Source: Bacteroidota bacterium (GTDB lineage: Bacteria > Bacteroidota > Bacteroidia > Bacteroidales > GCA-2711565). From it: DNA of 64,000 bases. Of the stretch, positions 47,539 through 57,636 are shown one piece after another (position 1 is the first letter of the stretch; each line of letters starts with the position of its first letter). Location of the stretch: contig JAHIVC010000055.1 of assembly GCA_018816945.1 (NCBI GenBank), forward strand, positions 1 to 64,000. Reading direction: 5' to 3'. Below the pieces are notes generated by a model that saw only the letters and a list, made by a program, of their open reading frames with translations, was not told the origin of the DNA and searched no databases. Made by a program: the position numbers and the translations under genes.

Positions 47539-48480
47539 CTAAATGAAAAGTCGACCTTGCCAGGTGTCGCGATCTTCCAATCGTTTTTCAATCAAATTTA
47601 AAATCTGATCATTCCTGATCAAACCCCATCCAGGACCGGCCAAAAAACGAGGCGGCACTTCTCCTGCAAATCGTTCAATCACAATATTGGGATTCAGTCT
47701 TTCCAAGAAATCTATCACGAATTCAACATATTCGTGCAACTCAAAAAATTCAAAATGTTCAGGGGTTGATTTATATTCTTCTTCCATCTTAGTTCCTTTA
47801 ATAATCTGGAGCTGATGGAATTTCATATTATTGATAGGAAGTTTTGACAGGATTTCTGCTTCGGCTAACATTTCCTTTCTGCTTTCACCAGGCAAACCAA
47901 ATATCAGATGAGCCCCTGTTTTAATCCCTTTTGATGCAGTGAGTTTAATGGCATCGACGGATTGTTGAAAAGTGTGTCCCCTATTGATTTCGATCAGGGT
48001 TTTATCATAACACGATTCTAAACCATATTCTATTATGATATAGAACTTTTCCGATAACGCTTTAAAATAATCCAATAACTTTTCATTCACACAATCGGGC
48101 CTTGTTCCAATCACCAACCCAATAATTTCAGGTTTACTCAAAGCTTCCTCATAAATCATTTTTAGATGCTCATGATCTGCATATGTATTTGAATAGGCCT
48201 GAAAGTAAGCAAGATACTTATTTGCTCTTCTGTACCTGTTTGAATGAAATTCAATACCTTCTTCAATTTGTTTGCTAACCGATTTACCCGATTCGCAATA
48301 AGAAGGATTAAAGGCATCGTTATTACAATAGGTACAACCACCACGACCCACTTTTCCATCACGGTTCGGACAGGTGAAGCCCGCATCAATGCTTAATTTT
48401 TGCACCCGCTCGCCAAATTTCTGCTTAAAATAGTTGGCATAAGCATTAAAACGTCTTTTATGTCCCCACAAATAATCCAT
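47539..48480 (-). CDS. TIGR01212/YhcC-type radical SAM protein
   Basis: A 313-aa radical SAM enzyme. The cluster cysteines are C37, C49 and C52 (C-x11-C-x2-C, in FTCPNRDGKVGRGGCTYC), the spacing of the YhcC family rather than the usual CxxxCxxC. SAM-binding and barrel motifs follow (YFQAYSNTY, GTRPDC, EYGLES). The substrate is unknown; tRNA or redox roles have been suggested for relatives. Its -7 box lies four bases before the ATG, predicting a leaderless transcript, directly after the terminator of the upstream lipoprotein gene. Confidence 0.93.
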   Translation of the reverse strand: MDYLWGHKRRFNAYANYFKQKFGERVQKLSIDAGFTCPNRDGKVGRGGCTYCNNDAFNPSYCESGKSVSKQIEEGIEFHSNRYRRANKYLAYFQAYSNTYADHEHLKMIYEEALSKPEIIGLVIGTRPDCVNEKLLDYFKALSEKFYIIIEYGLESCYDKTLIEINRGHTFQQSVDAIKLTASKGIKTGAHLIFGLPGESRKEMLAEAEILSKLPINNMKFHQLQIIKGTKMEEEYKSTPEHFEFFELHEYVEFVIDFLERLNPNIVIERFAGEVPPRFLAGPGWGLIRNDQILNLIEKRLEDRDTWQGRLFI

Positions 48481-48484
48481 AAAT

Positions 48485-48492
48485 CAAAAATA
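48485..48492 (-). promoter_or_regulatory. Promoter of the radical SAM gene, predicted leaderless start
   Basis: TATTTTTG on the minus strand is an exact -7 box, separated by ATTT from the ATG at 48480. It adjoins the terminator hairpin at 48496-48527, so termination and re-initiation sit within about 45 bases. Confidence 0.6.
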
Positions 48493-48495
48493 TAA

Positions 48496-48527
48496 AAAAA
48501 GCTGCCATAACTAGATGACAGCTTTTT
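48496..48527 (-). terminator. Terminator of the POT transporter/lipoprotein transcript
   Basis: Arms AAAAAGCTG and CAGCTTTTT extended by CAT/ATG with one mismatch, loop AACTAG, then T/A-rich sequence on the minus strand. It follows the lipoprotein gene and precedes the radical SAM promoter. Confidence 0.8.
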
Positions 48528-48567
48528 AAACAACACTTTAAATATGTTGAATAACGAAATAAAGAAT

Positions 48568-49047
48568 TTAATTTACTACTTCAGCTTCTTCAGTAGTTTC
48601 TTCAACTTCCGGCGCTTCAGCCGGTAATTCGGTCACACCTTTAACTTCAAGTGCAATTTTTTGAACTTCAAGTCCGAGGGCATCATAACCTTCACAATCT
48701 TTCAGAAAAACAACTTTTTTCGCTAACGCATCGTACTCGCTTTTTCGCTCTTTATTTAGAGCAATAAAAAATTTGTTGTCTTTGAAGTTTTTCAAGTTGT
48801 AATTGTTAACGATCGCAAGTTTTTTGAATGCAACGCCTATAACGGAAATTTCCTCAGCATTGATTACCTTATCACTTCCGGCTGCAACTTGCATATCTGT
48901 AAGTTGATTACTGAGCTGATAAGACATTTCAATTGCATCTTTTATTTCCGCAGGAGCCTGTGATGTATCGATTTTCTCTTTTTCCGCACAGGATGTAAAA
49001 ATCAGGGCTAAGAAAAGAACACTGATTATTGATATTATCTTTTTCAT
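48568..49047 (-). CDS. Small lipoprotein of unknown function
   Basis: A 159-aa protein from the ATG at 49047. The longer frame to 49095 overlaps the transporter gene and would bury the signal peptide, so it was rejected. A lipoprotein signal (MKKIISIISVLFLAL) ends TSCAEKE. The mature protein is helical and charged with a Glu/Val-rich acidic tail (EVEETTEEAEVVN). No family is recognised. It follows the POT transporter gene by 28 bases on the same strand and ends at a terminator. Confidence 0.75.
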   Translation of the reverse strand: MKKIISIISVLFLALIFTSCAEKEKIDTSQAPAEIKDAIEMSYQLSNQLTDMQVAAGSDKVINAEEISVIGVAFKKLAIVNNYNLKNFKDNKFFIALNKERKSEYDALAKKVVFLKDCEGYDALGLEVQKIALEVKGVTELPAEAPEVEETTEEAEVVN

Positions 49048-49075
49048 GTGTATATTTTTTAATTTTCTGAATAAA

Positions 49076-50881
49076 TTATAAAGTAGCTTTTTCAAGTCGT
49101 TTCATGATAGCGAAAACAAAAGCAGCGGAAGCAATACAACAGATTACGAAAATTGCCCATAATTGCCACAGTTCGATTTCACCCCACAATGAACTTCCAA
49201 CAAAAAGAAGTTTATTTCCAACGGCTGTAGCTAATAACCAACCACCTTGCATTAATCCCTGGAATCGTGATGGAGATACTTTTGAAACGAATGAAATACC
49301 CATCGGGCTCAAGAAAAGTTCAGCAATGGTTAAAACCAGATAGGTATTGATTAACCAATAAACCGAGATTCTGTCAGGAGAAGGAGTTCCGGCTAATGCA
49401 GATGGAGACTCCAGGTTCATTGAGCCAACAATCATTACCACAAATCCAAGTGCGGCTAAAATCATACCAATCCCGATTTTACGTGGAGTGCTAGGTTCAA
49501 TTTTCCTGTTTCTTAACCAGGTAAATAAGGCTAAAATAACCGGAGTTAAGAAAACGATGAAAATTGGGTTAAAACTTTGGAAAATTTCAGGCTCAATTTT
49601 ATTTGCTGTTCCGAATGTGGTATACAAATAATATCCAACACCAATACCTGCGATCGAAGTTAATCCACCTAATAATCTTTCTCTGGAAGTAGATTTTTTG
49701 CCAATCAAATAAACAAGACCAACAATAAATGCAAAAATACAAAGTAGTGATGGTAATGTAAATAACATGTTCGAGTATGCAGGAATTTCATTTGCGGTAT
49801 AATCACGTGCAAACATTGATAGGGTCAATCCATTTTGATGGAACGACATCCAGAAGAAAATTACGACCAGGAAAACAAGCATTAGTGCATTAACCCGTGG
49901 TCGTTCTTCTTTAGTAGCATTTTGGAAAATCCAGGCTACAAACGCAACAAAAAGACCTATCGCCAATCCAAGTTTATAGTTATCGAATGCAAAGTGAAAG
50001 ATCACTGCAGTAGCAGCCATTAAACCAAGTGATACCGCAACCTTAACAGGATTTATACTATTTGAACTTGTTTTATCTGTCTTAGCTTCAACAACCGGTC
50101 TCTTTTTATCCGGCAATCTGCCTTTAAAAATTGAGAAAATCACAAAACTGATAATCATCGAAAATGCTGCAATACCAAATGCATAGTTATATCCGGTTGC
50201 AAATGAATCAAGGTAATTGGTTACAAAACCTGTTAAACTGCTATTACCAGAAGTTACCATCATTTCAGTTGAGTTCCCAGCAAAATGAATCATATCACCG
50301 GTATTGATTAGGGGTAGTTCGCCAATATTAAATCTTGCGGCATACACCTGAAGATCTGAATTATATTCAAATCCTTGAGTTCTTAGATACCAGTTACGAA
50401 TACCATTCGCAGCAAATGGAGCAATTAAGGCACCCATATTAATCCCCATATAAAAAACGCTAAATGCAGAATCACGCAATTTTTCATACTTAGGATCGTC
50501 ATACATTTGTCCAACAATCGCTTGTAGGTTACCTTTAAAAAGACCATTTCCGAAAGCAATAACGGCTAAACCTGTAATGGTAATAGGTAAGCCCATTCCC
50601 GGAACAGACATGATGATATACCCACCAAGCATTGTGACAATACCGAAAAAGATGGTTCTCTTATAATTGTTGGTACCATCAGCAATTAAGCCACCAATTA
50701 GTGCAGCTGCATAGATACCAAAATAGAACCAACTATAAATGTCACCGGCTACTGTGGCGGTCATATTGTATTTTGCTTGCAAGTAAAATACTAAGCACGC
50801 CATCATGGTGTAAAAACCGAACCTTTCCCCCATATTGGCGAAAAAAGCTACGATTAATCCTTTTGGATGTCCTTTAAACAT
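49076..50881 (-). CDS. POT/PTR2 family proton-coupled peptide transporter
   Basis: A 601-aa inner-membrane MFS transporter importing di- and tripeptides with protons. The N-terminal signature is present: ERFGFYTMMACLVFYL (ExxE-like region) and GGLIADGTNNYKRTIFFG. FYMGINMGALIAPF is the PTR2 family's second signature. About 14 membrane segments can be traced, with an extra loop near 185-220. It has the best-formed promoter in the window. It pairs well with the S9, M16 and M20 peptidases encoded elsewhere in the window. Confidence 0.93.
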   Translation of the reverse strand: MFKGHPKGLIVAFFANMGERFGFYTMMACLVFYLQAKYNMTATVAGDIYSWFYFGIYAAALIGGLIADGTNNYKRTIFFGIVTMLGGYIIMSVPGMGLPITITGLAVIAFGNGLFKGNLQAIVGQMYDDPKYEKLRDSAFSVFYMGINMGALIAPFAANGIRNWYLRTQGFEYNSDLQVYAARFNIGELPLINTGDMIHFAGNSTEMMVTSGNSSLTGFVTNYLDSFATGYNYAFGIAAFSMIISFVIFSIFKGRLPDKKRPVVEAKTDKTSSNSINPVKVAVSLGLMAATAVIFHFAFDNYKLGLAIGLFVAFVAWIFQNATKEERPRVNALMLVFLVVIFFWMSFHQNGLTLSMFARDYTANEIPAYSNMLFTLPSLLCIFAFIVGLVYLIGKKSTSRERLLGGLTSIAGIGVGYYLYTTFGTANKIEPEIFQSFNPIFIVFLTPVILALFTWLRNRKIEPSTPRKIGIGMILAALGFVVMIVGSMNLESPSALAGTPSPDRISVYWLINTYLVLTIAELFLSPMGISFVSKVSPSRFQGLMQGGWLLATAVGNKLLFVGSSLWGEIELWQLWAIFVICCIASAAFVFAIMKRLEKATL

Positions 50882-50956
50882 AAATTTAAGTTTTAGGTTA
50901 TTAATAAATAGTATAATATCTTTTCTTCTTTACGACGTATAATCGTATGAAGTATA

Positions 50957-50964
50957 CAAAAATA
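50957..50964 (-). promoter_or_regulatory. Bacteroidota-type promoter of the POT transporter gene
   Basis: The -7 box TATTTTTG is accompanied by a TTTGG -33 element at 50984-50988 (minus strand) with a 19-base spacer, so both elements match the phylum consensus. The leader is about 70 bases. Confidence 0.7.
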
Positions 50965-51086
50965 ATTAAATTTACAAGGATTCCAAATGATTAAGAACAT
51001 ATAGAAAGTATCGAGATAAATTAATTCGTAAGGATGATGTAATGTTTTAAAGATTGAGTCGTCTTGTTTGTAAAGAATATAAATTA

Positions 51087-51602
51087 ATGACCGTAGAAAA
51101 ATTCAAAAGCGAAGTACTACCCATTAAAAATAAGCTCTATCGTTTGGCCAATAGAATGCTAAATGATACTGCTGAGGCTGAAGATACAGTTCAGGAGGTA
51201 TTTATTCGCTTATGGTCGAAAAAAGAAAAGCTTGAAGAGTACAGAAGTATTGAAGCATTTGCGATGGTTATTACAAAAAACTTATGTCTTGATAAAATTA
51301 AATCACTTAGAAACAGGACTACTGAATTAAAAAACATTGACATACAAATGAGTGAAAACAGTCCATATCAACAAACAAAACTGAAGGATACGGTTCGGAA
51401 AATACATGAAATCATCAATGAGCTTCCTGAACAGCAAAAACTGATCATTCATTTAAGGGATATTGAGAATTGTGATTATGATGAAATTGCAGAAATAACA
51501 CAATTAAGTCTGAATACAATCAGGGTAAGCCTTTCGAGGGCCAGAAAAAAAGTACGTGACACACTAATAAAAATAAACAATTATGAATTTTCGTCGAATT
51601 GA
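51087..51602 (+). CDS. ECF-type RNA polymerase sigma factor
   Basis: A 171-aa sigma-70 family factor of ECF type, containing region 2 (NRMLNDTAEAEDTVQEVFIRLW) and region 4 (ELPEQQKLIIHLRDIENCDYDEIAEI... a helix-turn-helix) joined by a short linker. The start is taken at ATG 51087; a frame beginning at TTG 51054 adds 11 unconserved residues. Its 3' end overlaps the anti-sigma gene by 20 bases, and the two DUF4252 genes follow. It probably directs transcription of its own operon. Confidence 0.9.
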   Translation: MTVEKFKSEVLPIKNKLYRLANRMLNDTAEAEDTVQEVFIRLWSKKEKLEEYRSIEAFAMVITKNLCLDKIKSLRNRTTELKNIDIQMSENSPYQQTKLKDTVRKIHEIINELPEQQKLIIHLRDIENCDYDEIAEITQLSLNTIRVSLSRARKKVRDTLIKINNYEFSSN

Positions 51603-52146
51603 AAAATTGCTTGAGATGTATTTCGATGGAGATACATCGCTTGAAGATGAAAAAATATTGAAAGAGTTTTTTCAAGGAGAAAACTTACCCCCGCATTTGG
51701 CTTCCTTAAAAGATTCATTCAACTATTTCTCACAAGAGAAAACCAAAGATGAACTTGATGAATCTTTTGATCAAAAGCTATTTGCCCAAATTAACAACTT
51801 CGAAACATCCAACAAACGTCAGATTCGCCGAAGGTACATTTATTATATTTCCGGTATAGCCGCCAGTATCCTGATAATCATCAGCATTTTTACCAATATT
51901 GATCCTTTTTCATCAAAAATGAAAGACACTTTTAACGATCCACAAGTAGCTTATGAGGAGACAAAAAATGCACTTCTCATTGTTTCAGGACTGTTTAACC
52001 ATGGACTGAAACCAGTCGATAATATTGCAAAATTCGATGATGGAATGAATCAGTTATCAAAAGTAGAAAGCCTAAGTAAAGGTATGGAAGAGGTGGGAAA
52101 AATTTCAAAATTTTATGAAACGCAGCAAAAAGTAATAAACAATTAA
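51583..52146 (+). CDS. Putative membrane anti-sigma factor
   Basis: A 187-aa protein with an N-terminal cytoplasmic domain (1-80; opens RRIEKLLEMYFDGDTSLEDE, a helix pattern seen in Bacteroidota anti-sigma proteins). One membrane helix lies at about 86-104 and a periplasmic C-terminal part follows. No zinc-binding HxxxCxxC is present, so it is not a ZAS-type anti-sigma. The start codon lies 20 bases inside the sigma gene, giving translational coupling, which is usual for sigma/anti-sigma pairs. Function is inferred mainly from topology and position. Confidence 0.72.
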   Translation: MNFRRIEKLLEMYFDGDTSLEDEKILKEFFQGENLPPHLASLKDSFNYFSQEKTKDELDESFDQKLFAQINNFETSNKRQIRRRYIYYISGIAASILIIISIFTNIDPFSSKMKDTFNDPQVAYEETKNALLIVSGLFNHGLKPVDNIAKFDDGMNQLSKVESLSKGMEEVGKISKFYETQQKVINN

Positions 52147-52157
52147 TTTAAATAATC

Positions 52158-52700
52158 ATGAAAAAACTAAGATTTAAAAGTTTGATCCTTGCATTAATCA
52201 TATTCCCTTCAATGCTAAGCGCGCAGAGTTCATCGATAGATAAACTCTTCGATAAATATTCGGGACAAGATGGATTTACCTCAGTAAATATTTCAAAATC
52301 AATGTTTGCCTTTTTTGCAAAAATGGAAGGAATTGAAGACAGCGATTTAAATCAAATGCAAGGCGTATTGGATAACCTTGATGGCTTAAAAATCCTATCC
52401 TGTGATTCACAAAACAGCACAAGGCTGGAAGAATTCAGAAAAAGCTTAAACGCCTCCTTGAAAGACAAAAACTTTGAGGAATTGATGGTAATGAAAGAAA
52501 ACGGTCAGGAAGTAAAGTTCATGACTAAAACAGTGGGTAAAGACATCGTTGAACTGATGTTAGTCGCCAGCGAAAATAACGAAGTCACAGTATTAAGTTT
52601 CTTCGGTATCATCGACTTACAAGCTATTTCAAAATTGTCGAAAACTGTTAAAATTAACGGAATGGACAAATTGAACAGCTTAGATAAATACAAAAAATAG
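52158..52700 (+). CDS. Secreted DUF4252 protein, copy 1
   Basis: A 180-aa protein with a signal peptide (about 1-22, ending LSAQ). The mature start SSIDKLFDKYSGQDGFTSV, a helix-strand pattern and LMLVASENNEVTVLSFFG mark the DUF4252 family. No catalytic motif is apparent. It follows the anti-sigma gene by 11 bases and is paralogous to the next gene. DUF4252 genes are recurrent neighbours of ECF sigma/anti-sigma pairs, so it is probably an output or feedback component of that regulon. Confidence 0.85.
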   Translation: MKKLRFKSLILALIIFPSMLSAQSSSIDKLFDKYSGQDGFTSVNISKSMFAFFAKMEGIEDSDLNQMQGVLDNLDGLKILSCDSQNSTRLEEFRKSLNASLKDKNFEELMVMKENGQEVKFMTKTVGKDIVELMLVASENNEVTVLSFFGIIDLQAISKLSKTVKINGMDKLNSLDKYKK

Positions 52701-52810
52701 CTGCACCCTATTTTTTGGAAGTAAATCTATCATGAAATTGTATAGTTGAGTTTATTCAATCATTAACCTTATTTAGAAATGAATTAATATTCACTATAAA
52801 ATTTTAAAAT

Positions 52811-53338
52811 ATGAAAACACTTCGACTCATTATTACAGTTGCTTTACTCATGCCATTAACATTAATGGCACAAAAAGGTCCTTTCGACGATCTTTTCAAT
52901 AAATACAGTGATAGTAAAGACGTTACTTCAATTATGTTCTCACTGGATGGTTTGAAAATCCATTTTGCAAATGCTGAGGAAGGTGAATTAGGTAACCTTA
53001 TCAATCAAATCAGTAAAATCAATATCCTTAATTTCGAAAATCATTATAAATCGTTTCGTGATTCTGACTTTTATAAAGAAGTAAACGCCATTATCGAAAA
53101 AAATAACTACGAGCAATTGGTTGATGTAAAGAGCGGTGACGAAAATGTTGGGATTTATATCATTGAAGGAGAAGATGGATTGGTAAAAGAAGGTTTAATT
53201 ATCATAAATGAAGATGAAGAAGCAGCAATCATCTCTGTTCGTGGAAATATGAAACCGGCTGATTTTTTAAGTATGCATGGTCATATGCCACGCTTTTATG
53301 GAATACATAATCACCATAAGAATTATAAACATCGCTAA
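52811..53338 (+). CDS. Secreted DUF4252 protein, copy 2, with His-rich tail
   Basis: A 175-aa paralogue of the preceding protein: signal peptide to about residue 20 (LMAQ), then PFDDLFNKYSDSKDVTSI, equivalent to the same block of copy 1. The C-terminus differs: six of the last 20 residues are His, a possible metal-binding tail absent from copy 1. It is separated from copy 1 by 110 bases but shares the same strand. A strong intrinsic terminator follows. Confidence 0.85.
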   Translation: MKTLRLIITVALLMPLTLMAQKGPFDDLFNKYSDSKDVTSIMFSLDGLKIHFANAEEGELGNLINQISKINILNFENHYKSFRDSDFYKEVNAIIEKNNYEQLVDVKSGDENVGIYIIEGEDGLVKEGLIIINEDEEAAIISVRGNMKPADFLSMHGHMPRFYGIHNHHKNYKHR

Positions 53339-53363
53339 AAATTATTATTTGATTGAGTTTTTT

Positions 53364-53392
53364 AAAGGATTTGCTAAGCAAATCCTTTTTTT
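53364..53392 (+). terminator. Terminator of the ECF sigma operon
   Basis: A perfect 11-bp stem (AAAGGATTTGC / GCAAATCCTTT) with loop TAA and a T-tract extending to 53392. It lies between the second DUF4252 gene and the valS promoter. Confidence 0.9.
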
Positions 53393-53443
53393 ATGCCCTA
53401 AAACAAAAATGGTTTAACTCAAATTTTTACTAATTTCGCAACT

Positions 53444-53451
53444 TAATTTTG
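53444..53451 (+). promoter_or_regulatory. Bacteroidota-type -7 box (TAATTTTG) for valS
   Basis: Exact TAnnTTTG match ending 13 bases before the valS ATG at 53465. Confidence 0.6.
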
Positions 53452-53464
53452 CAAACTACGAATA

Positions 53465-56098
<2,634 letters not shown>

Positions 56099-56452
56099 TT
56101 TGATGATTTGAAAACCTGCCAGCCGCAGGCAAGTGTGCCAATTTGAAAATGTAATAATCATTGGACACTGAGCGGAGCCGAAGTGTCCTTGGTAATTTGA
56201 TGATTTGAAAATGTGCTGACCTGCTTGCAGCAGGCAAGTGTGCTAATGATTGGACATTGAGTTTTTCACGAAGTGAAAAGTATCGAAATGTCCAAGGTTA
56301 ATTCGTCAATGTGTTGATTTGAAAATTAGGATTTTTCAATTAGAGTACATCTTATTTCTAAAATAACTGATAATGCTGTGCGAAGTTTTAAACTTCGCAC
56401 AACTATTGTATTACAAAGTATTTCTATCGTATAACAACTGTATTACCATGGT
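56099..56452. repeat. Repeat mosaic between valS and gap
   Basis: A gap without genes. About 95-105 bases are present twice in imperfect tandem (about 56098-56192 and 56193-56298), each unit running TTTGATGATTTGAAAA, a CAGGCAAGTGTG segment and a GGACA...TGTCC inverted repeat. A third partial unit follows near 56310. Inside the first copy GGACACT / AGTGTCC flanks a GC-rich centre (56163-56188); inside the second GGACATT / AATGTCC flanks a nested hairpin TTTTTCAC / GTGAAAA. No open frame and no promoter box are visible. Confidence 0.75.
56377..56401. terminator. Perfect palindrome between valS and gap, possible bidirectional terminator
   Basis: A 12-bp perfect arm (TGTGCGAAGTTT / AAACTTCGCACA) with a single central base lies 52 bases from the end of gap, between convergent genes. 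There is no long T-tract, so it may be a repeat rather than a true terminator. Confidence 0.45.
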
Positions 56453-57466
56453 CTAAACAAACTTCTCAATCAGCTCAACCAATCGTGTAGAATAGCCCAT
56501 TTCATTATCGTACCAGGCCACGACTTTAACCAGTTTATTTTTATCGCCCAATACCGCGGTTAACCCGGCATCAAAAATGGCAGAGTGGGTATTGCCAATC
56601 ACATCCATTGAAACGATTGGATCTTCAGTATATTCCAATATCCCTTTCAGTTTACCTTCTGCGGCTTGCTTAAAAGCCTTATTGATCTCTTCAATGCTTG
56701 CCGGATTTCTTAAAGTACAGGTAAGATCGGTCAATGAACCATCAGGCACAGGAACACGAATACCTGCCCCACCTAAATTATTCTTTAAATGTGGGAAAAT
56801 TTTGGTGGCAGCCTTTGCCGCTCCGGTAGTTGTAGGAACAATAGAATAAGCTGCAGCACGAGCTCTGCGTAAATCTTTATGTGGCCCATCAATTAAATTT
56901 TGATCTTTGGTATAGGAGTGAACAGTCGTAATAAAACCCTTTTCAACGCCCCATAAATCATCTAAAATCATAATCAATGGAGCCACATTATTTGTGGTAC
57001 AACTAGAGTTCGAGATAATCACATCGTTCCTATCAATCAGGTGATCATTAACGCCCAATACAATGTATTTTACCCCATTACTTTCACCTTTTGCTGGTGC
57101 AGAAATAATCACTTTTTTTGCTCCGGCACTTGTAACATGCTGGATAGCCTTGTTTTTTGTAACAAAATTTCCTGTCGCCTCAATCACCACATCAATTTGA
57201 AGCGATTTCCATGGAAGTTTGGCCGGGTATTTCTCTGATAATATTTTAATAGGATGACCATCAACGATTAAATTTTCCTTATCAAAATCAACACTGCCTT
57301 GATATTGGTGGTGAACAGAATCATACTTAAATAAGTGTGCCAAAGTTCTATTGTCGGCTAAATCGTTGATTGCAACAACTTCCATCCTTTCATTCTTCAT
57401 TAGCTGACGTAAGGTAATCCGTCCTATCCTTCCAAAACCATTAATAGCAACCCTAATTTTTTCCAT
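56453..57466 (-). CDS. gap: Glyceraldehyde-3-phosphate dehydrogenase
   Basis: A 337-aa glycolytic enzyme. The Rossmann motif INGFGRIGR opens the protein. The NAD-selective Asp is D35 and the catalytic Cys is C156 in SNSSCTTNN. The downstream signature WYDNEMGYSTR is intact. It stands alone on the minus strand between valS and the M20 peptidase. The promoter could not be placed: no exact TAnnTTTG box occurs within the divergent region. Confidence 0.97.
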   Translation of the reverse strand: MEKIRVAINGFGRIGRITLRQLMKNERMEVVAINDLADNRTLAHLFKYDSVHHQYQGSVDFDKENLIVDGHPIKILSEKYPAKLPWKSLQIDVVIEATGNFVTKNKAIQHVTSAGAKKVIISAPAKGESNGVKYIVLGVNDHLIDRNDVIISNSSCTTNNVAPLIMILDDLWGVEKGFITTVHSYTKDQNLIDGPHKDLRRARAAAYSIVPTTTGAAKAATKIFPHLKNNLGGAGIRVPVPDGSLTDLTCTLRNPASIEEINKAFKQAAEGKLKGILEYTEDPIVSMDVIGNTHSAIFDAGLTAVLGDKNKLVKVVAWYDNEMGYSTRLVELIEKFV

Positions 57467-57636
57467 TCTTATATAAATTATTTGATGCTGCTAAATTATG
57501 AAAATTATACGGAAAAGCTCGGAGATATATCTAAAATACATCAGTACTTTTAACTAATTTTATGATTATACTGGCTGCTTAAATTTTAAATTTCTTACCT
57601 TTATAGCTTATGAATTTATAAAATATAAATACCATC

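Noticed and set aside
49048-49095. Longer start for the lipoprotein gene after the POT transporter
   Set aside because: It overlaps the transporter coding end and places a basic leader before the lipoprotein signal peptide.
51054-51086. TTG start for the ECF sigma factor
   Set aside because: The extra 11 residues precede the normal region 2 start and are not conserved in type; ATG 51087 is better.
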